Positions 55,684 through 64,000 of a stretch of DNA of 64,000 nucleotides are shown one piece after another. The stretch lies in contig NZ_CALDGS010000175.1 in the NCBI RefSeq assembly GCF_937941905.1, positions 17,681 to 81,680 of the forward strand, written 5' to 3'. The position numbers and the translations under genes were made by a program. This DNA is from an uncultured Mycolicibacterium sp. (GTDB taxonomy: Bacteria > Actinomycetota > Actinomycetes > Mycobacteriales > Mycobacteriaceae). The stretch's first letter is position 1. Each line of letters starts with the position of its first letter. The notes under the pieces are model-generated. The model saw nothing but the letters and a program-made list of their open reading frames with translations, was not told the origin of the DNA and ran no database searches.

Positions 55684-57054
55684 TCACCCGGCGTCGTCGT
55701 CCACACCCGACTGCCCGGACAGCATCGCCGACCACAGCTGCGGGAACTCCGGCAGCGTCTTGGCGGTGGTGGCGATGTCCTCGATCGCCACGTCCTCGGT
55801 GCGCAGGCCGATGATCGCCCCCGCCATGGCCATCCGGTGGTCGGCGTAGGAGTGCCACAGCCCGCCGTGCAGGGGAGTCGCGGTGATCACCAGGCCGTCC
55901 TCGGTCTCGGCGCAGTCGCCACCGAGCCCGTTGATCTCGGCGGTCAGCGCGGCCAGCCGGTCGGTCTCGTGGCCGCGCAGGTGAGCGATCCCGCGCAGCC
56001 GCGACACCGATCCCGGCCGGGCCAGCGCCGCCAGCGCGGCGACCGACGGCGTCAGCTCGCCGATGTCGTGCAGGTCCACGTCGAACCCGCCGTAGCGTCC
56101 CGAACCCTGCACCTCCAGATACGAATCCGTCTGGTGCACAACGACGTCGAGCCGACGCAACAGGTCGAGGATCTGCCCGGCGGGCTGGATGCTGCGGTGC
56201 GGCCAGCCGGTGACGCGGACCGACCCGCCGCTGACCACCGCTGCGGCGATGAACGGCACCGCGTTGGACAGATCCGGCTCGATCACCCAGTGCCGGGCGG
56301 CGATCGGCCCCGGTTCCACCCGCCACCGGTTGGGCACGGCGTCGTCGACGACCACCCCGGCGTCGCGCAGCATCGTCACCGTCATCGCGATGTGCGGTGC
56401 CGACGGCACCGACTCGCCGGTGTGCACCACGGTCAGACCGTCGGTGAACGCCGGGGCCGACAGCAGCAGCCCCGAGACGAACTGCGAGGAGGCCGAGGCG
56501 TCGAGCGCCACCGTGCCGCCGGCCACCGCGCCCTGCCCGTGCACGGTGAACGGCAGGCCGTCGCCGTCGACGCGCACCCCGAGCGCGCGCAGCCCGCCCA
56601 GCAGCGGCGCGATCGGGCGGGCGCGGGCCTGCTCGTCGCCGTCGAAGGTGATCCGCGAGGTCGACAGCGCCGCGATCGGCGGGACGAACCGCAGCACCGT
56701 CCCGGCCAGCCCGCAGTCGATCCGGGCCTGCGGCGCCGGAGCCAGCCGCCCGGCGATCCGCAGCTCGGTCTCGCTGCCGTCGACGGCGGTCACCGTCACC
56801 CCGAGCGTGCGCAGCGCACCGATCATCAGGTCGGTGTCGCGGCTGCGCAGCGCGCCGGTGATGGTCGACTCGCCGCCGGCCGCGCCCCCGACCGTGGTGG
56901 CCAGGGCGGCCAGCACCAGCGCGCGGTTGGTCAGCGACTTGGATCCGGGGATGCCGACCGTGGCGTGGATCGGTCCCGGCGCGTACGGTGCGGGCCAGCC
57001 GCCGCGACGGCCCTCGGCGTGGTCGGTTGATCCCTGCGTGCTCACGCGCTCCAT
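55684..57054 (-). CDS. aroA: EPSP synthase (3-phosphoshikimate 1-carboxyvinyltransferase)
   Basis: 456 aa, equivalent to Rv3227. It joins shikimate-3-phosphate and PEP in aromatic amino acid synthesis. Motifs: PGSKSLTNRALVLAALA, GLAGTVLRFVPPIAAL, LDASASSQFVSGLLLSAP, RIKE-like region ETDRLAALTAEI and DHRMAMAGAIIGL. The ATG at 57054 has GGCAGG upstream; an in-frame GTG lies at 57045. First gene of aroA-rsgA and divergent from the SRAP gene. Confidence 0.94.
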   Translation of the reverse strand: MERVSTQGSTDHAEGRRGGWPAPYAPGPIHATVGIPGSKSLTNRALVLAALATTVGGAAGGESTITGALRSRDTDLMIGALRTLGVTVTAVDGSETELRIAGRLAPAPQARIDCGLAGTVLRFVPPIAALSTSRITFDGDEQARARPIAPLLGGLRALGVRVDGDGLPFTVHGQGAVAGGTVALDASASSQFVSGLLLSAPAFTDGLTVVHTGESVPSAPHIAMTVTMLRDAGVVVDDAVPNRWRVEPGPIAARHWVIEPDLSNAVPFIAAAVVSGGSVRVTGWPHRSIQPAGQILDLLRRLDVVVHQTDSYLEVQGSGRYGGFDVDLHDIGELTPSVAALAALARPGSVSRLRGIAHLRGHETDRLAALTAEINGLGGDCAETEDGLVITATPLHGGLWHSYADHRMAMAGAIIGLRTEDVAIEDIATTAKTLPEFPQLWSAMLSGQSGVDDDAG

Positions 57055-57090
57055 CCTGCCTTGTCCGGTTGTTCTGCAACCATGGGTGGT

Positions 57091-57852
57091 ATGTGCGGAC
57101 GCTTCGCGGTGACCACCGATCCGGCGGTACTGGCCCGGAAGATCCAGGCCATCGACGAGGCCACCGCGGAGCTCGCCCGGGCCGGCGTCGAGCCGGGCCC
57201 GAACTACAACGTCGCACCGACCGCGCGGGTGACGACGGTGGTGCGCCGGCACGGCGAGCCCGACGACGCGGCCGCCCGCCGGGTCCGGCTGATGCGCTGG
57301 GGGCTGATCCCGCCGTGGGCCAAGGCCGGTCCGGACGGCGGCCCGGAGACCAAGGGCCCGCTGCTGATCAACGCCCGCGCCGAGACGATCACCACCTCGC
57401 CGGCGTTCCGCGGGTCGGCGAGGTCGCGGCGGTGCCTGGTGCCGATGGACGGCTGGTACGAATGGCGCGGCGAGAAGGGCGCCAAGACACCGTTCTACCT
57501 GCACGCCGCCGACGGTGAGCCGTTGTTCATGGCCGGGCTGTGGAGCACCTGGCGGCCCAAGGGGGCGGCGCCGGCCACGCCACCGCTGCTGAGCTGCACC
57601 ATCATCACCACCGACGCGGTCGGCCCGCTCGCCGAGATCCACGACCGGATGCCGCTGTCGATCTCCGCACCGGACTGGGACCGCTGGCTGGACCCGGACG
57701 CACCGGTCGACGAGGGCCTGCTGCGCGGGCACGGCGACCTGGACCGCATCGCGATCCGCGAGGTGTCGCGGCTGGTCAACAACGTGCGCAACAACGGCCC
57801 GGAACTCGTCGAACCGGTCGCCGCCCGGGGCGAGCAGGGGACCCTGCTGTGA
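57091..57852 (+). CDS. SRAP (HMCES-type) abasic-site protein
   Basis: 253 aa, equivalent to Rv3226c. SRAP proteins protect abasic sites in single-stranded DNA by forming a thiazolidine link through the N-terminal Cys exposed after Met removal. The start MCGRFAVTTDP supplies that Cys2, which fixes the start codon. PGPNYNVAPTARV, INARAETI, RCLVPMDGWYEWRGEKGAKT and EIHDRMPLSI complete the active site, including Asn, Glu and His. The stop overlaps the next GTG (GTGA). Confidence 0.94.
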   Translation: MCGRFAVTTDPAVLARKIQAIDEATAELARAGVEPGPNYNVAPTARVTTVVRRHGEPDDAAARRVRLMRWGLIPPWAKAGPDGGPETKGPLLINARAETITTSPAFRGSARSRRCLVPMDGWYEWRGEKGAKTPFYLHAADGEPLFMAGLWSTWRPKGAAPATPPLLSCTIITTDAVGPLAEIHDRMPLSISAPDWDRWLDPDAPVDEGLLRGHGDLDRIAIREVSRLVNNVRNNGPELVEPVAARGEQGTLL

Positions 57853-59369
57853 CCGGGCGGGCCGCGATGCATCCCCTGCGCGACCCGGCGGTCGTCGACG
57901 CCCTCGGCGCGGACCTGCGCAGCGCCGGTTACACCACCGACGGCGTGGCCGCGCTGCTCGGCGACGACGTGAACGCCGCACTGGCCCGCGGGGTGTGGTG
58001 GCCGGCGCTGCGCGCCACCGAGCGCGCCGTGCCCGAGGCACGGCGGCTCGCCGTGCTGGTGCGGCTGTTCCTGCTCGGCAGCGCCGAACCGGCCGAGCGG
58101 GTGGCCGCCGCGCTGCCCGGTACCCCGCTGCCGGTGCTGGCCGACAACGGTGTCATCGTCGGCGACGGGGCGGGCAATTGGCGTGCCGCCCTGGACATCC
58201 GACCGCACCACGACGGTGCCCGCGACCTGTACGTGGTCAGCGACCAGGACGCCCTGCTGCGCGGCGGGCCGCTGGCGCACGACCACGTGCTGGGCATCGG
58301 TTCTGCGTCGATCTCCTTGGCCCGCGCGGTGATTCGCGAGCCCGTCGAACGCGCGCTGGATCTGGGCACCGGCTGCGGCATCCAGGCGCTGCACCTGGCC
58401 GGCCACTGCGGCGAGATCGTCGCCACCGACACCAACGAGCGCGCCCTGGCGCTGGCCGCGGCCACCGCCCGGCTCAACGGCATGCGCTGGGATCTGCGCT
58501 GCGGCAGCCTGTTCGAGCCGGTCGCCGGGGAACGGTTCGACCTCGTCGTGTCCAACCCGCCGTTCGTCGTCGGGGCGGGGGAGCGCGACTACATCTACCG
58601 GGACTCCGGCATGGCCGGCGACGCGGTGTGCCGGCAGCTGGTCCAGCAGGTGGCCGACCACCTGAACCCGGGCGGCACCGCCCAGCTGCTGGCCAACTGG
58701 ATCGTGCGCGGCGAGGACTGGGCCGAGCGGGTGCGCGGCTGGCTGGCCGGCACCGGCCTGCACGCCTGGGTGGTGATGCGGGAGCTGGCCGACCCGATCG
58801 GGTACGTGTCGCTGTGGCTGTCGGACGCCGGCGAGACCCCCGAGCAGGCCGCCCGTCGCGGCGCGGCCTGGCTGGACTGGTTCGCCGACGAGGGCATCAC
58901 CGGGGTCGGCATGGGGCTGATCTGCCTGCGCGCCCCGCGGCGCGGCGAGACCCGGGCGCCCGAGCAGATCTTCGAGGCGCTCACCGGCCCCGACGACCTG
59001 CTCACCGGGCCTGAGGTGGCGGCGTTCTTCGCCCGCCGCGAGTACCTGCACCGCACCGGCGACGATCACCTGCTGGCCGCGCGGCTGTCCACCGCGCCGG
59101 TGCTGCTGGAGGAGCAGGCACTGCCCGGCCCGCAGGGCTGGCAGACCGTCGCCACGACGGTGCGCCGGCCGGGCGGTCCGGGGGCGGTGCTGCCCGTCGA
59201 CGAGGTGATGCGCGCGCTGCTGGCCGGCTGCCGGGGCGAGGTGCCACTGGGGGTGCTCATCGAGCTGCTGGCCGCCCACCACGGCGTGGACGCCGACGCG
59301 CTGGCCGCCGCCGCCCTGCCGGTGGTGCGGGAGGCGATCGGCCGGGGCATCCTCTACCAGGCCGAGTGA
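57849..59369 (+). CDS. Class I SAM-dependent methyltransferase with DUF7059
   Basis: 506 aa. N-terminal helical region (DUF7059-like: ALLGDDVNAALARGVWWPAL), then a methyltransferase: ALDLGTGCGIQALHLAGHC for SAM and VSNPPFVVGAGERDYIYRD. The N-P-P-F motif is that of enzymes that methylate amide or amino nitrogen, such as PrmC or RsmC types. A C-terminal extension of about 120 residues follows. The target is unknown. GTG at 57849 couples it to the SRAP gene; an ATG at 57867 is the alternative. Confidence 0.85.
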   Translation: MTGRAAMHPLRDPAVVDALGADLRSAGYTTDGVAALLGDDVNAALARGVWWPALRATERAVPEARRLAVLVRLFLLGSAEPAERVAAALPGTPLPVLADNGVIVGDGAGNWRAALDIRPHHDGARDLYVVSDQDALLRGGPLAHDHVLGIGSASISLARAVIREPVERALDLGTGCGIQALHLAGHCGEIVATDTNERALALAAATARLNGMRWDLRCGSLFEPVAGERFDLVVSNPPFVVGAGERDYIYRDSGMAGDAVCRQLVQQVADHLNPGGTAQLLANWIVRGEDWAERVRGWLAGTGLHAWVVMRELADPIGYVSLWLSDAGETPEQAARRGAAWLDWFADEGITGVGMGLICLRAPRRGETRAPEQIFEALTGPDDLLTGPEVAAFFARREYLHRTGDDHLLAARLSTAPVLLEEQALPGPQGWQTVATTVRRPGGPGAVLPVDEVMRALLAGCRGEVPLGVLIELLAAHHGVDADALAAAALPVVREAIGRGILYQAE

Positions 59370-59370
59370 G

Positions 59371-60219
<849 letters not shown>

Positions 60220-60263
60220 GGTGTCAGCCTAGGGCGGTGGGCGCACCGGGAACAGGGCCGGCG

Positions 60264-60307
60264 CCGCACGGATATCGCCCCGCGCGCGTCAGCGCGCACA
60301 GATATCG
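60264..60307. repeat. Imperfect direct repeat past the ybaK-type stop
   Basis: CGCAC-R-GATATCG occurs at about 60265-60277 and 60295-60307, with a 30-nt period. The second copy codes for the last residues of the YbaK-type protein; the first lies beyond its stop. Between them is CGCGCGC gtca GCGCGC. Confidence 0.5.
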
Positions 60308-60780
60308 GCCGTGACGGCCTCGGTGAGCCGGATCAGGTCATCCGGGGACACCGCCACGTCCCAGCCGCGCCGGCCGGCGCTGCACAGCACCCGCTCCCAG
60401 CGCAGCGCGGACTCGTCGACGACGGTGGGCAGCCTTTTGCGCTGCCCGAACGGGGAGATGCCGCCGACCACGTACCCGGTGCTGCGTTCGGCCGGAATGC
60501 GTTCGGCCATTTCGGCTTTCGGCACACCGAGGGCGGCCGCGGCGGCCTTGAGCGAGAGTTTGGCCGGCACCGGCAGCACCGCGACGGCCAGGCCATTCGG
60601 GGTGGCGATCACCAGCGTCTTGAACACCTGCTCGGGCTCGACACCCTCGCTGGCGGCGAGCTCCCGCACGGCCTCGGCGCCGAACTCGTCGTTGCGCGGG
60701 TCGTGCCGGTACTGCAACACCTCGTGGGGAACTCCGGCGGCCAGCAGGGCCGCGATCGCAGGGGTCGCCGCACGTGCCAC
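60289..60780 (-). CDS. ybaK: YbaK/EbsC-type aminoacyl-tRNA deacylase
   Basis: 163 aa. YbaK proteins hydrolyse Cys-tRNA(Pro) made by mistake. Motifs: EQVFKTLVIATPNGLAVAVL, KLSLKAAAAALGVPKAEMA with the key Lys, TGYVVGGISPFGQRKRLPTV. GTG start; TATCCT (60787-60792 on the minus strand) ends 6 nt before it, so the message is probably leaderless. Equivalent to the Rv3224A/B region. Confidence 0.9.
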   Translation of the reverse strand: MARAATPAIAALLAAGVPHEVLQYRHDPRNDEFGAEAVRELAASEGVEPEQVFKTLVIATPNGLAVAVLPVPAKLSLKAAAAALGVPKAEMAERIPAERSTGYVVGGISPFGQRKRLPTVVDESALRWERVLCSAGRRGWDVAVSPDDLIRLTEAVTADICAR

Positions 60781-61002
60781 CGATCCAGGATAGATCCGGG
60801 CGGAACAAACGCGCGGGTCGCGGTGTTGTGGGGGAGGGCCGGCCGGTGCGGCCGTTGACCGTCCGCAGCCCGGCAGAACCTCTAGGATCGAGGAAGGGGT
60901 GGTTTCGTGCCCACCGCATGCCCGGAATGCTCGTCGGCGGAATCGGCGATGTTTCCCGGCAGTCATGTTCCACGGGCCACAGAAGGGACGGTATCGGCCC
61001 AG

Positions 61003-61641
61003 ATGACCGACATCGACGGGTCCGCGCCCGGTACGCCGGAGGAGACCGACGCCGAGTTGGCGGCCCGGTTCGAACGGGACGCGATCCCGTTGCTCGACCA
61101 GCTCTACGGCGGTGCGCTGCGGATGACCCGCAACCCCGCCGATGCCGAGGACCTGCTGCAGGAGACGATGGTCAAGGCCTACCAGGGGTTCCGCTCGTTC
61201 CGCGAGGGCACCAACCTGAAGGCCTGGCTGTACCGGATCCTGACCAACACCTACATCAACAACTACCGCAAGAAGCAGCGTCAGCCGTCGGAGTACCCCA
61301 CCGACGAGATCACCGACTGGCAGCTGGTGTCGAACGCCGAGCACTCGTCGACCGGGCTGCGGTCGGCCGAGGTGGAGGCGCTCGAGGCGTTGCCGGACAC
61401 CGAGATCAAGGCCGCGCTGCAGCAGCTGCCGGAGGAGTTCCGGATCGCGGTGTACCTCGCCGACGTCGAGGGCTTCCCGTACAAGGAGATCGCCGAAATC
61501 ATGGATACGCCGATCGGGACGGTGATGTCCCGGCTGCATCGGGGACGTCGCCAGCTACGGTCTCTGCTGGCGGGAGTGGCCCGGGACCGCGGGTTCATCC
61601 GCGGAGAGCAGGTCGATGCACCCGAGGAGGTTTCGTCGTGA
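61003..61641 (+). CDS. sigH: ECF sigma factor SigH
   Basis: 212 aa, equivalent to Rv3223c, which controls the response to oxidative and heat stress. Region 2: LYGGALRMTRNPADAEDLLQ and FREGTNLKAWLYRILTNTYI. Region 4: LPEEFRIAVYLADVEGFPYK and IAEIMDTPIGTVMSRLHRG. The ATG at 61003 gives MTDIDGSAPGTPEETD, like the known protein; a GTG at 60907 with GAGGAAGG upstream would add 32 residues. The TGA overlaps the rshA GTG. Confidence 0.94.
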   Translation: MTDIDGSAPGTPEETDAELAARFERDAIPLLDQLYGGALRMTRNPADAEDLLQETMVKAYQGFRSFREGTNLKAWLYRILTNTYINNYRKKQRQPSEYPTDEITDWQLVSNAEHSSTGLRSAEVEALEALPDTEIKAALQQLPEEFRIAVYLADVEGFPYKEIAEIMDTPIGTVMSRLHRGRRQLRSLLAGVARDRGFIRGEQVDAPEEVSS

Positions 61642-61937
61642 GCAGCCGCGATGACGAGCGCTGGACCCCGCCGGTCGGGCCGGTCGATCCCGAGCATCCG
61701 GACTGCGCGGCGGTGGTGGCCGAGGTGTGGACGCTGCTCGACGGCGAGTGCACCCCGGAGACCCGCGACAAGCTCAAGCGGCACCTCGAGGAGTGCCCGG
61801 CCTGCCTACGCCATTACGGCATCGAGGAGCGGGTCAAGCGGTTGATCGCCACCAAGTGCGGTGGGGAGAAGGCCCCGGAGCGGTTGCGCGAGCGGGTGCG
61901 GATCGAGATCAGCCGCACCACCATCATCCGCGGCTGA
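61638..61937 (+). CDS. rshA: Zinc-type anti-sigma factor RshA
   Basis: 99 aa, equivalent to Rv3221A. It binds SigH in reducing conditions and lets go on oxidation. The redox motif H-x3-C-x2-C is LKRHLEECPACLRHYGIEE, and a further Cys is in ATKCGGEKAPERL. GTG start with GAGGAGG, overlapping the sigH stop by 4 nt, which keeps sigma and anti-sigma in balance. Confidence 0.94.
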   Translation: MSSRDDERWTPPVGPVDPEHPDCAAVVAEVWTLLDGECTPETRDKLKRHLEECPACLRHYGIEERVKRLIATKCGGEKAPERLRERVRIEISRTTIIRG

Positions 61938-61961
61938 CCGACGTCGAACGGGGCGGTGGGC

Positions 61962-61991
61962 GCCGCTTTCGCGGGTCACCGCGAAAGCGGC
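61962..61991. terminator. Bidirectional hairpin between rshA and bL37
   Basis: Perfect 13-bp stem (GCCGCTTTCGCGG / CCGCGAAAGCGGC) with loop GTCA. It stands between two convergent genes. TTT and AAA lie within the stem, not after it. Confidence 0.75.
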
Positions 61992-62004
61992 ACCGCGAGA
62001 CGAC

Positions 62005-62079
62005 TCAGGCGTTCGGCCGCTTGCCGTGGTTGGCCTTCGAGTGCTTGCGGTCGCGCTTCTTGCGGCCACGCTTGGACAT
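62005..62079 (-). CDS. Ribosomal protein bL37
   Basis: 24 aa, very basic: MSKRGRKKRDRKHSK and on to KRPNA. It matches the small mycobacterial 50S protein bL37 first seen in ribosome structures and often missed in annotation. A strong GGAGGAA ribosome binding site lies 6 nt before the ATG. In M. smegmatis it is also next to sigH-rshA, from memory. Too short for ordinary gene finders. Confidence 0.9.
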   Translation of the reverse strand: MSKRGRKKRDRKHSKANHGKRPNA

Positions 62080-62224
62080 GTTCTTCCTCCGTCCGGTTGG
62101 TGATCGGCTCCCAGTGTCTCATGACCGGCCGACACGCTGACCGGCCGCCCGGTGTGGTTCGATATGTCCCGGGCGGCGCAGCCTGCCGCCCCGGCGACCG
62201 GCACTGCAGGAGAGTGGGGTGAAG

Positions 62225-62440
62225 ATGGCCGAGGACGTTCGCGCCGAGATCGTGGCCAGTGTGCTCGAGGTTGTGGTCAACGAGGGCGACGAGATCGGCG
62301 AGGGGGACACCCTGGTGCTGTTGGAGTCGATGAAGATGGAGATCCCGGTGCTCGCCGAGGTGTCCGGTCGGGTCTCCAAGGTCAACGTCTCGGTCGGCGA
62401 CGTCATCCAGGCCGGCGACCTGATCGCGGTCATCGAATAG
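62225..62440 (+). CDS. Biotin/lipoyl-attachment domain protein (TB7.3 type)
   Basis: 71 aa, equivalent to Rv3221c. A free-standing biotinyl domain: VVNEGDEIGEGDTLVLLESM followed by KMEIPVL, where the Lys in E-S-M-K-M is the attachment site. BirA of this window is the probable modifying enzyme. The carboxylase it serves is unknown. The ATG at 62225 gives MAEDVRAEIVASV, the family start; a GTG two codons earlier has AGGAG at better distance. Confidence 0.93.
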   Translation: MAEDVRAEIVASVLEVVVNEGDEIGEGDTLVLLESMKMEIPVLAEVSGRVSKVNVSVGDVIQAGDLIAVIE

Positions 62441-62454
62441 TCGGCCGGTAGCCC

Positions 62455-63942
62455 GTGTCCACCCTCGGTGATCTGCTCGCCGAGCACACCGTCCTGCCCG
62501 GGACGGCGGTCGACCACCTGCACGCGGTGGTGGCCGAATGGCAGCTGCTGGCCGACCTGTCCTTCGCCGACTACCTGATGTGGGTGCGGCGCGACGACGA
62601 CCGGCTGGTGTGCGTCGCGCAGGTCCGCCCGAACACGGCCGCGACGGTGCTGCTCACCGACGCCGTCGGCACCGTCACCGAACCCGACGAGATGCCGGTG
62701 GTCCGCACCGCCTTCGACACCGGCGAGATCGGTCGGGGCAGCGGGGTGGCCCAGCAGGCGTCGGCGGGGCTGAACGTCGAGGCCGTGCCGGTGCGCTACG
62801 GCGACCGGGTGGTGGCGGTGCTGACCCATCAGGCGGCCCGGGAGGCCCGCAAGGCCAGCCCGCTGGAGAACGCCTACCTCGACTGCGCCGCCGACCTGTT
62901 GCTGATGCTGTCGGAGGGGACGTTCCCGAACGTCGGGGATCTGCCCACGTCACGCTCGAGCCCGCGGGTCGGCGACGGGCTGATCCGGCTCAACCGGGCC
63001 GGCGAGGTGGTGTTCGCCAGCCCCAACGCGATCTCGGCCTACCACCGGATGGGGCTCAACTCCGAGTTGGAGGGCCACAACCTGGTGGCCGTCACGCGCC
63101 CACTCATCTCCGACCCGTTCGAGGCGCAGGAGCTCACCAAACACATCCGCGAGTCGGTGTCCGGCGGTCTGAGCATGCGCATGGAGGTCGACGCCGGCGG
63201 CGCGACGGTGCTCATGCGCACGCTGCCGCTGATCGTGCACGGCGCACCGGTGGGCGCGATGATCCTGGTCCGCGACGTCACCGAGGTCAAGCGTCGCGAC
63301 CGCGCCCTGATGAGCAAGGACGCCACCATCCGGGAGATCCACCACCGGGTGAAGAACAACCTGCAGACGGTGGCGTCGCTGCTGCGGCTGCAGGCCCGCC
63401 GCACCAGCAGCCCGGAGGGGCGTGAGGCGCTCATCGAGTCGGTACGCCGGGTGTCGTCGATCGCGCTCGTGCACGACGCGCTGTCGATGTCGGTGGACGA
63501 GGAGGTCAACCTCGATCAGGTGGTGGACCGCATCCTGCCGATGATGAACGACCTCGCCACGGTGGACCGGCCGATCTCGATCCGCCGCGAGGGCGACTTC
63601 GGTGTGCTCGACGCCGACCGGGCCACCGCCCTGACGATGGTGATCACCGAACTCGTGCAGAACGCCATCGAGCACGCCTTCGATCCGAGTTCGGAGGCGG
63701 GGTCGGTGGTGATCCGCGCGGAGCGTTCGGCGCGCTGGCTCGACGTCGTGGTGCACGACGACGGCCGCGGCCTGCCGCCCGGGTTCAGCCTGGAGAAGGC
63801 CGACCGGCTGGGCCTGCAGATCGTGCGCACGCTGGTCTCGGCCGAACTCGACGGTTCCCTGGGGATGCGTGAAAGCCCTTCGGGCGGAACGGATGTGGTG
63901 CTCCGGGTGCCCCTGGGCCGCCGCGGCCGAGCCGCGCAGTAG
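62455..63942 (+). CDS. pdtaS: Soluble sensor histidine kinase PdtaS
   Basis: 495 aa, equivalent to Rv3220c. It phosphorylates the RNA-binding regulator PdtaR. GAF domain about residues 1-150 (LADLSFADYLMWVRRDDDR), PAS domain about 170-285 (IRLNRAGEVVFASPNAISAY), HisKA_2 with REIHHRVKNNLQTVASLLRL (His is the phospho-site), and ATPase with VITELVQNAIEHAFDPSSE. No membrane helices. GTG start, 14 nt after the biotinyl gene. The final codons are inside a tandem repeat. Confidence 0.95.
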   Translation: MSTLGDLLAEHTVLPGTAVDHLHAVVAEWQLLADLSFADYLMWVRRDDDRLVCVAQVRPNTAATVLLTDAVGTVTEPDEMPVVRTAFDTGEIGRGSGVAQQASAGLNVEAVPVRYGDRVVAVLTHQAAREARKASPLENAYLDCAADLLLMLSEGTFPNVGDLPTSRSSPRVGDGLIRLNRAGEVVFASPNAISAYHRMGLNSELEGHNLVAVTRPLISDPFEAQELTKHIRESVSGGLSMRMEVDAGGATVLMRTLPLIVHGAPVGAMILVRDVTEVKRRDRALMSKDATIREIHHRVKNNLQTVASLLRLQARRTSSPEGREALIESVRRVSSIALVHDALSMSVDEEVNLDQVVDRILPMMNDLATVDRPISIRREGDFGVLDADRATALTMVITELVQNAIEHAFDPSSEAGSVVIRAERSARWLDVVVHDDGRGLPPGFSLEKADRLGLQIVRTLVSAELDGSLGMRESPSGGTDVVLRVPLGRRGRAAQ

Positions 63943-63997
63943 GCACCGCGGCCGAGCCGCGCAGTAGACACCGCGGCCGAGCCGCGCAGTAGGCACC
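63923..63997. repeat. 25-bp tandem hairpin repeat at the end of pdtaS
   Basis: Three 25-bp copies (63923-63947, 63948-63972, 63973-63997), one with a G to A change at 63968. Each starts with GCGGC CGA GCCGC and has CAGTAG, which in copy one is the pdtaS stop. The array reaches the window edge and may continue. In M. tuberculosis the next gene, whiB1, is convergent. Confidence 0.93.
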
Positions 63998-64000
63998 CCG

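Noticed and set aside
60924..60953. SigH promoter (GGAAT ... GTT) before sigH
   Set aside because: Spacing of about 21 nt is longer than the usual 16-20, and the -35 is not perfect.

Overview
The window is high-GC actinobacterial DNA from a Mycobacterium/Mycolicibacterium-type organism, probably a non-tuberculous species. The evidence is an almost unbroken run of genes whose content and order match, from memory and not from a search, the M. tuberculosis stretch from Rv3287c-Rv3286c (usfX-sigF) down to Rv3220c (pdtaS). Typical mycobacterial markers are accA3/accD5/accE5, mtrA-mtrB-lpqB, wbbL, fbiA/fbiB, a WhiB2 (WhmD) protein, desA3, a Rv3235-family protein and the 24-residue ribosomal protein bL37. 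No rRNA, tRNA, CRISPR array, insertion sequence or prophage was seen.

Layout. 1-4.9 kb is the least conserved part: a 5'-truncated glycosyltransferase, RtcB RNA ligase, an orphan LuxR-type response regulator, a topoisomerase IB homologue that seems to have lost its catalytic residues, and a small membrane protein. 4.9-6.6 kb is the SigF module (RsbW anti-sigma, SigF, STAS protein). 7-14.1 kb holds a MobA-like transferase, a short GNAT-like protein and the minus-strand acyl-CoA carboxylase cluster accD5-accE5-maf-sseA-sufE-accA3. 14.1-15 kb is a gene-free 0.8-kb stretch where birA would be expected from the M. tuberculosis order; birA instead lies at 19.2 kb. 15-19 kb: PH-domain protein, GtrA, purK-purE, fadE25. 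19-25 kb: birA, TIGR03089 protein, LCP ligase, and the wall sugar genes rmlD-wbbL-manB. 25-28 kb: fbiA-fbiB-NUDIX (coenzyme F420). 28-33.5 kb: whiB2, Rv3259-like protein, DUF3499, manB(pmm)-tobH-manA (mannose activation). 33.5-41 kb: amino acid permease, alkB-rubA-rubB-tetR alkane hydroxylase operon, sahH, a membrane protein and tmk. 40.6-46.4 kb: mtrA-mtrB-lpqB, comF and hpf. 46.5-49.9 kb: secA1 and a Rv3235-family gene. 50-54.7 kb: an intact WS/DGAT-like gene, DUF6912, and the Rv3230c-like reductase with desaturase desA3. 54.7-60.8 kb: rsgA, aroA, SRAP protein, methyltransferase, SDR and a YbaK deacylase. 61-64 kb: sigH-rshA, bL37, a biotin/lipoyl-attachment protein and pdtaS.

Together these genes cover the cell envelope (biotin-dependent carboxylases, rhamnose and mannose activation, wall-polymer ligation, desaturation), stress and division control (SigF, SigH, MtrAB, WhiB2) and housekeeping. 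The most unusual features are non-coding. Three unrelated genes (manB/NUDIX, secA1, pdtaS) end in tandem arrays of 25-26-bp units; each unit carries a 5-bp GCCGC-type hairpin with a 3-nt loop and each array runs over a stop codon. All three sit where genes meet tail to tail (the third by inference from M. tuberculosis gene order). The other tail-to-tail junctions are overlapping or abutting, or carry one perfect hairpin. Other points: a 13-codon mini-ORF joined by GTGA overlaps to both rmlD and wbbL; a shared 21-bp element in front of the reductase and desA3; and a palindrome over the -35 of the alkane operon.
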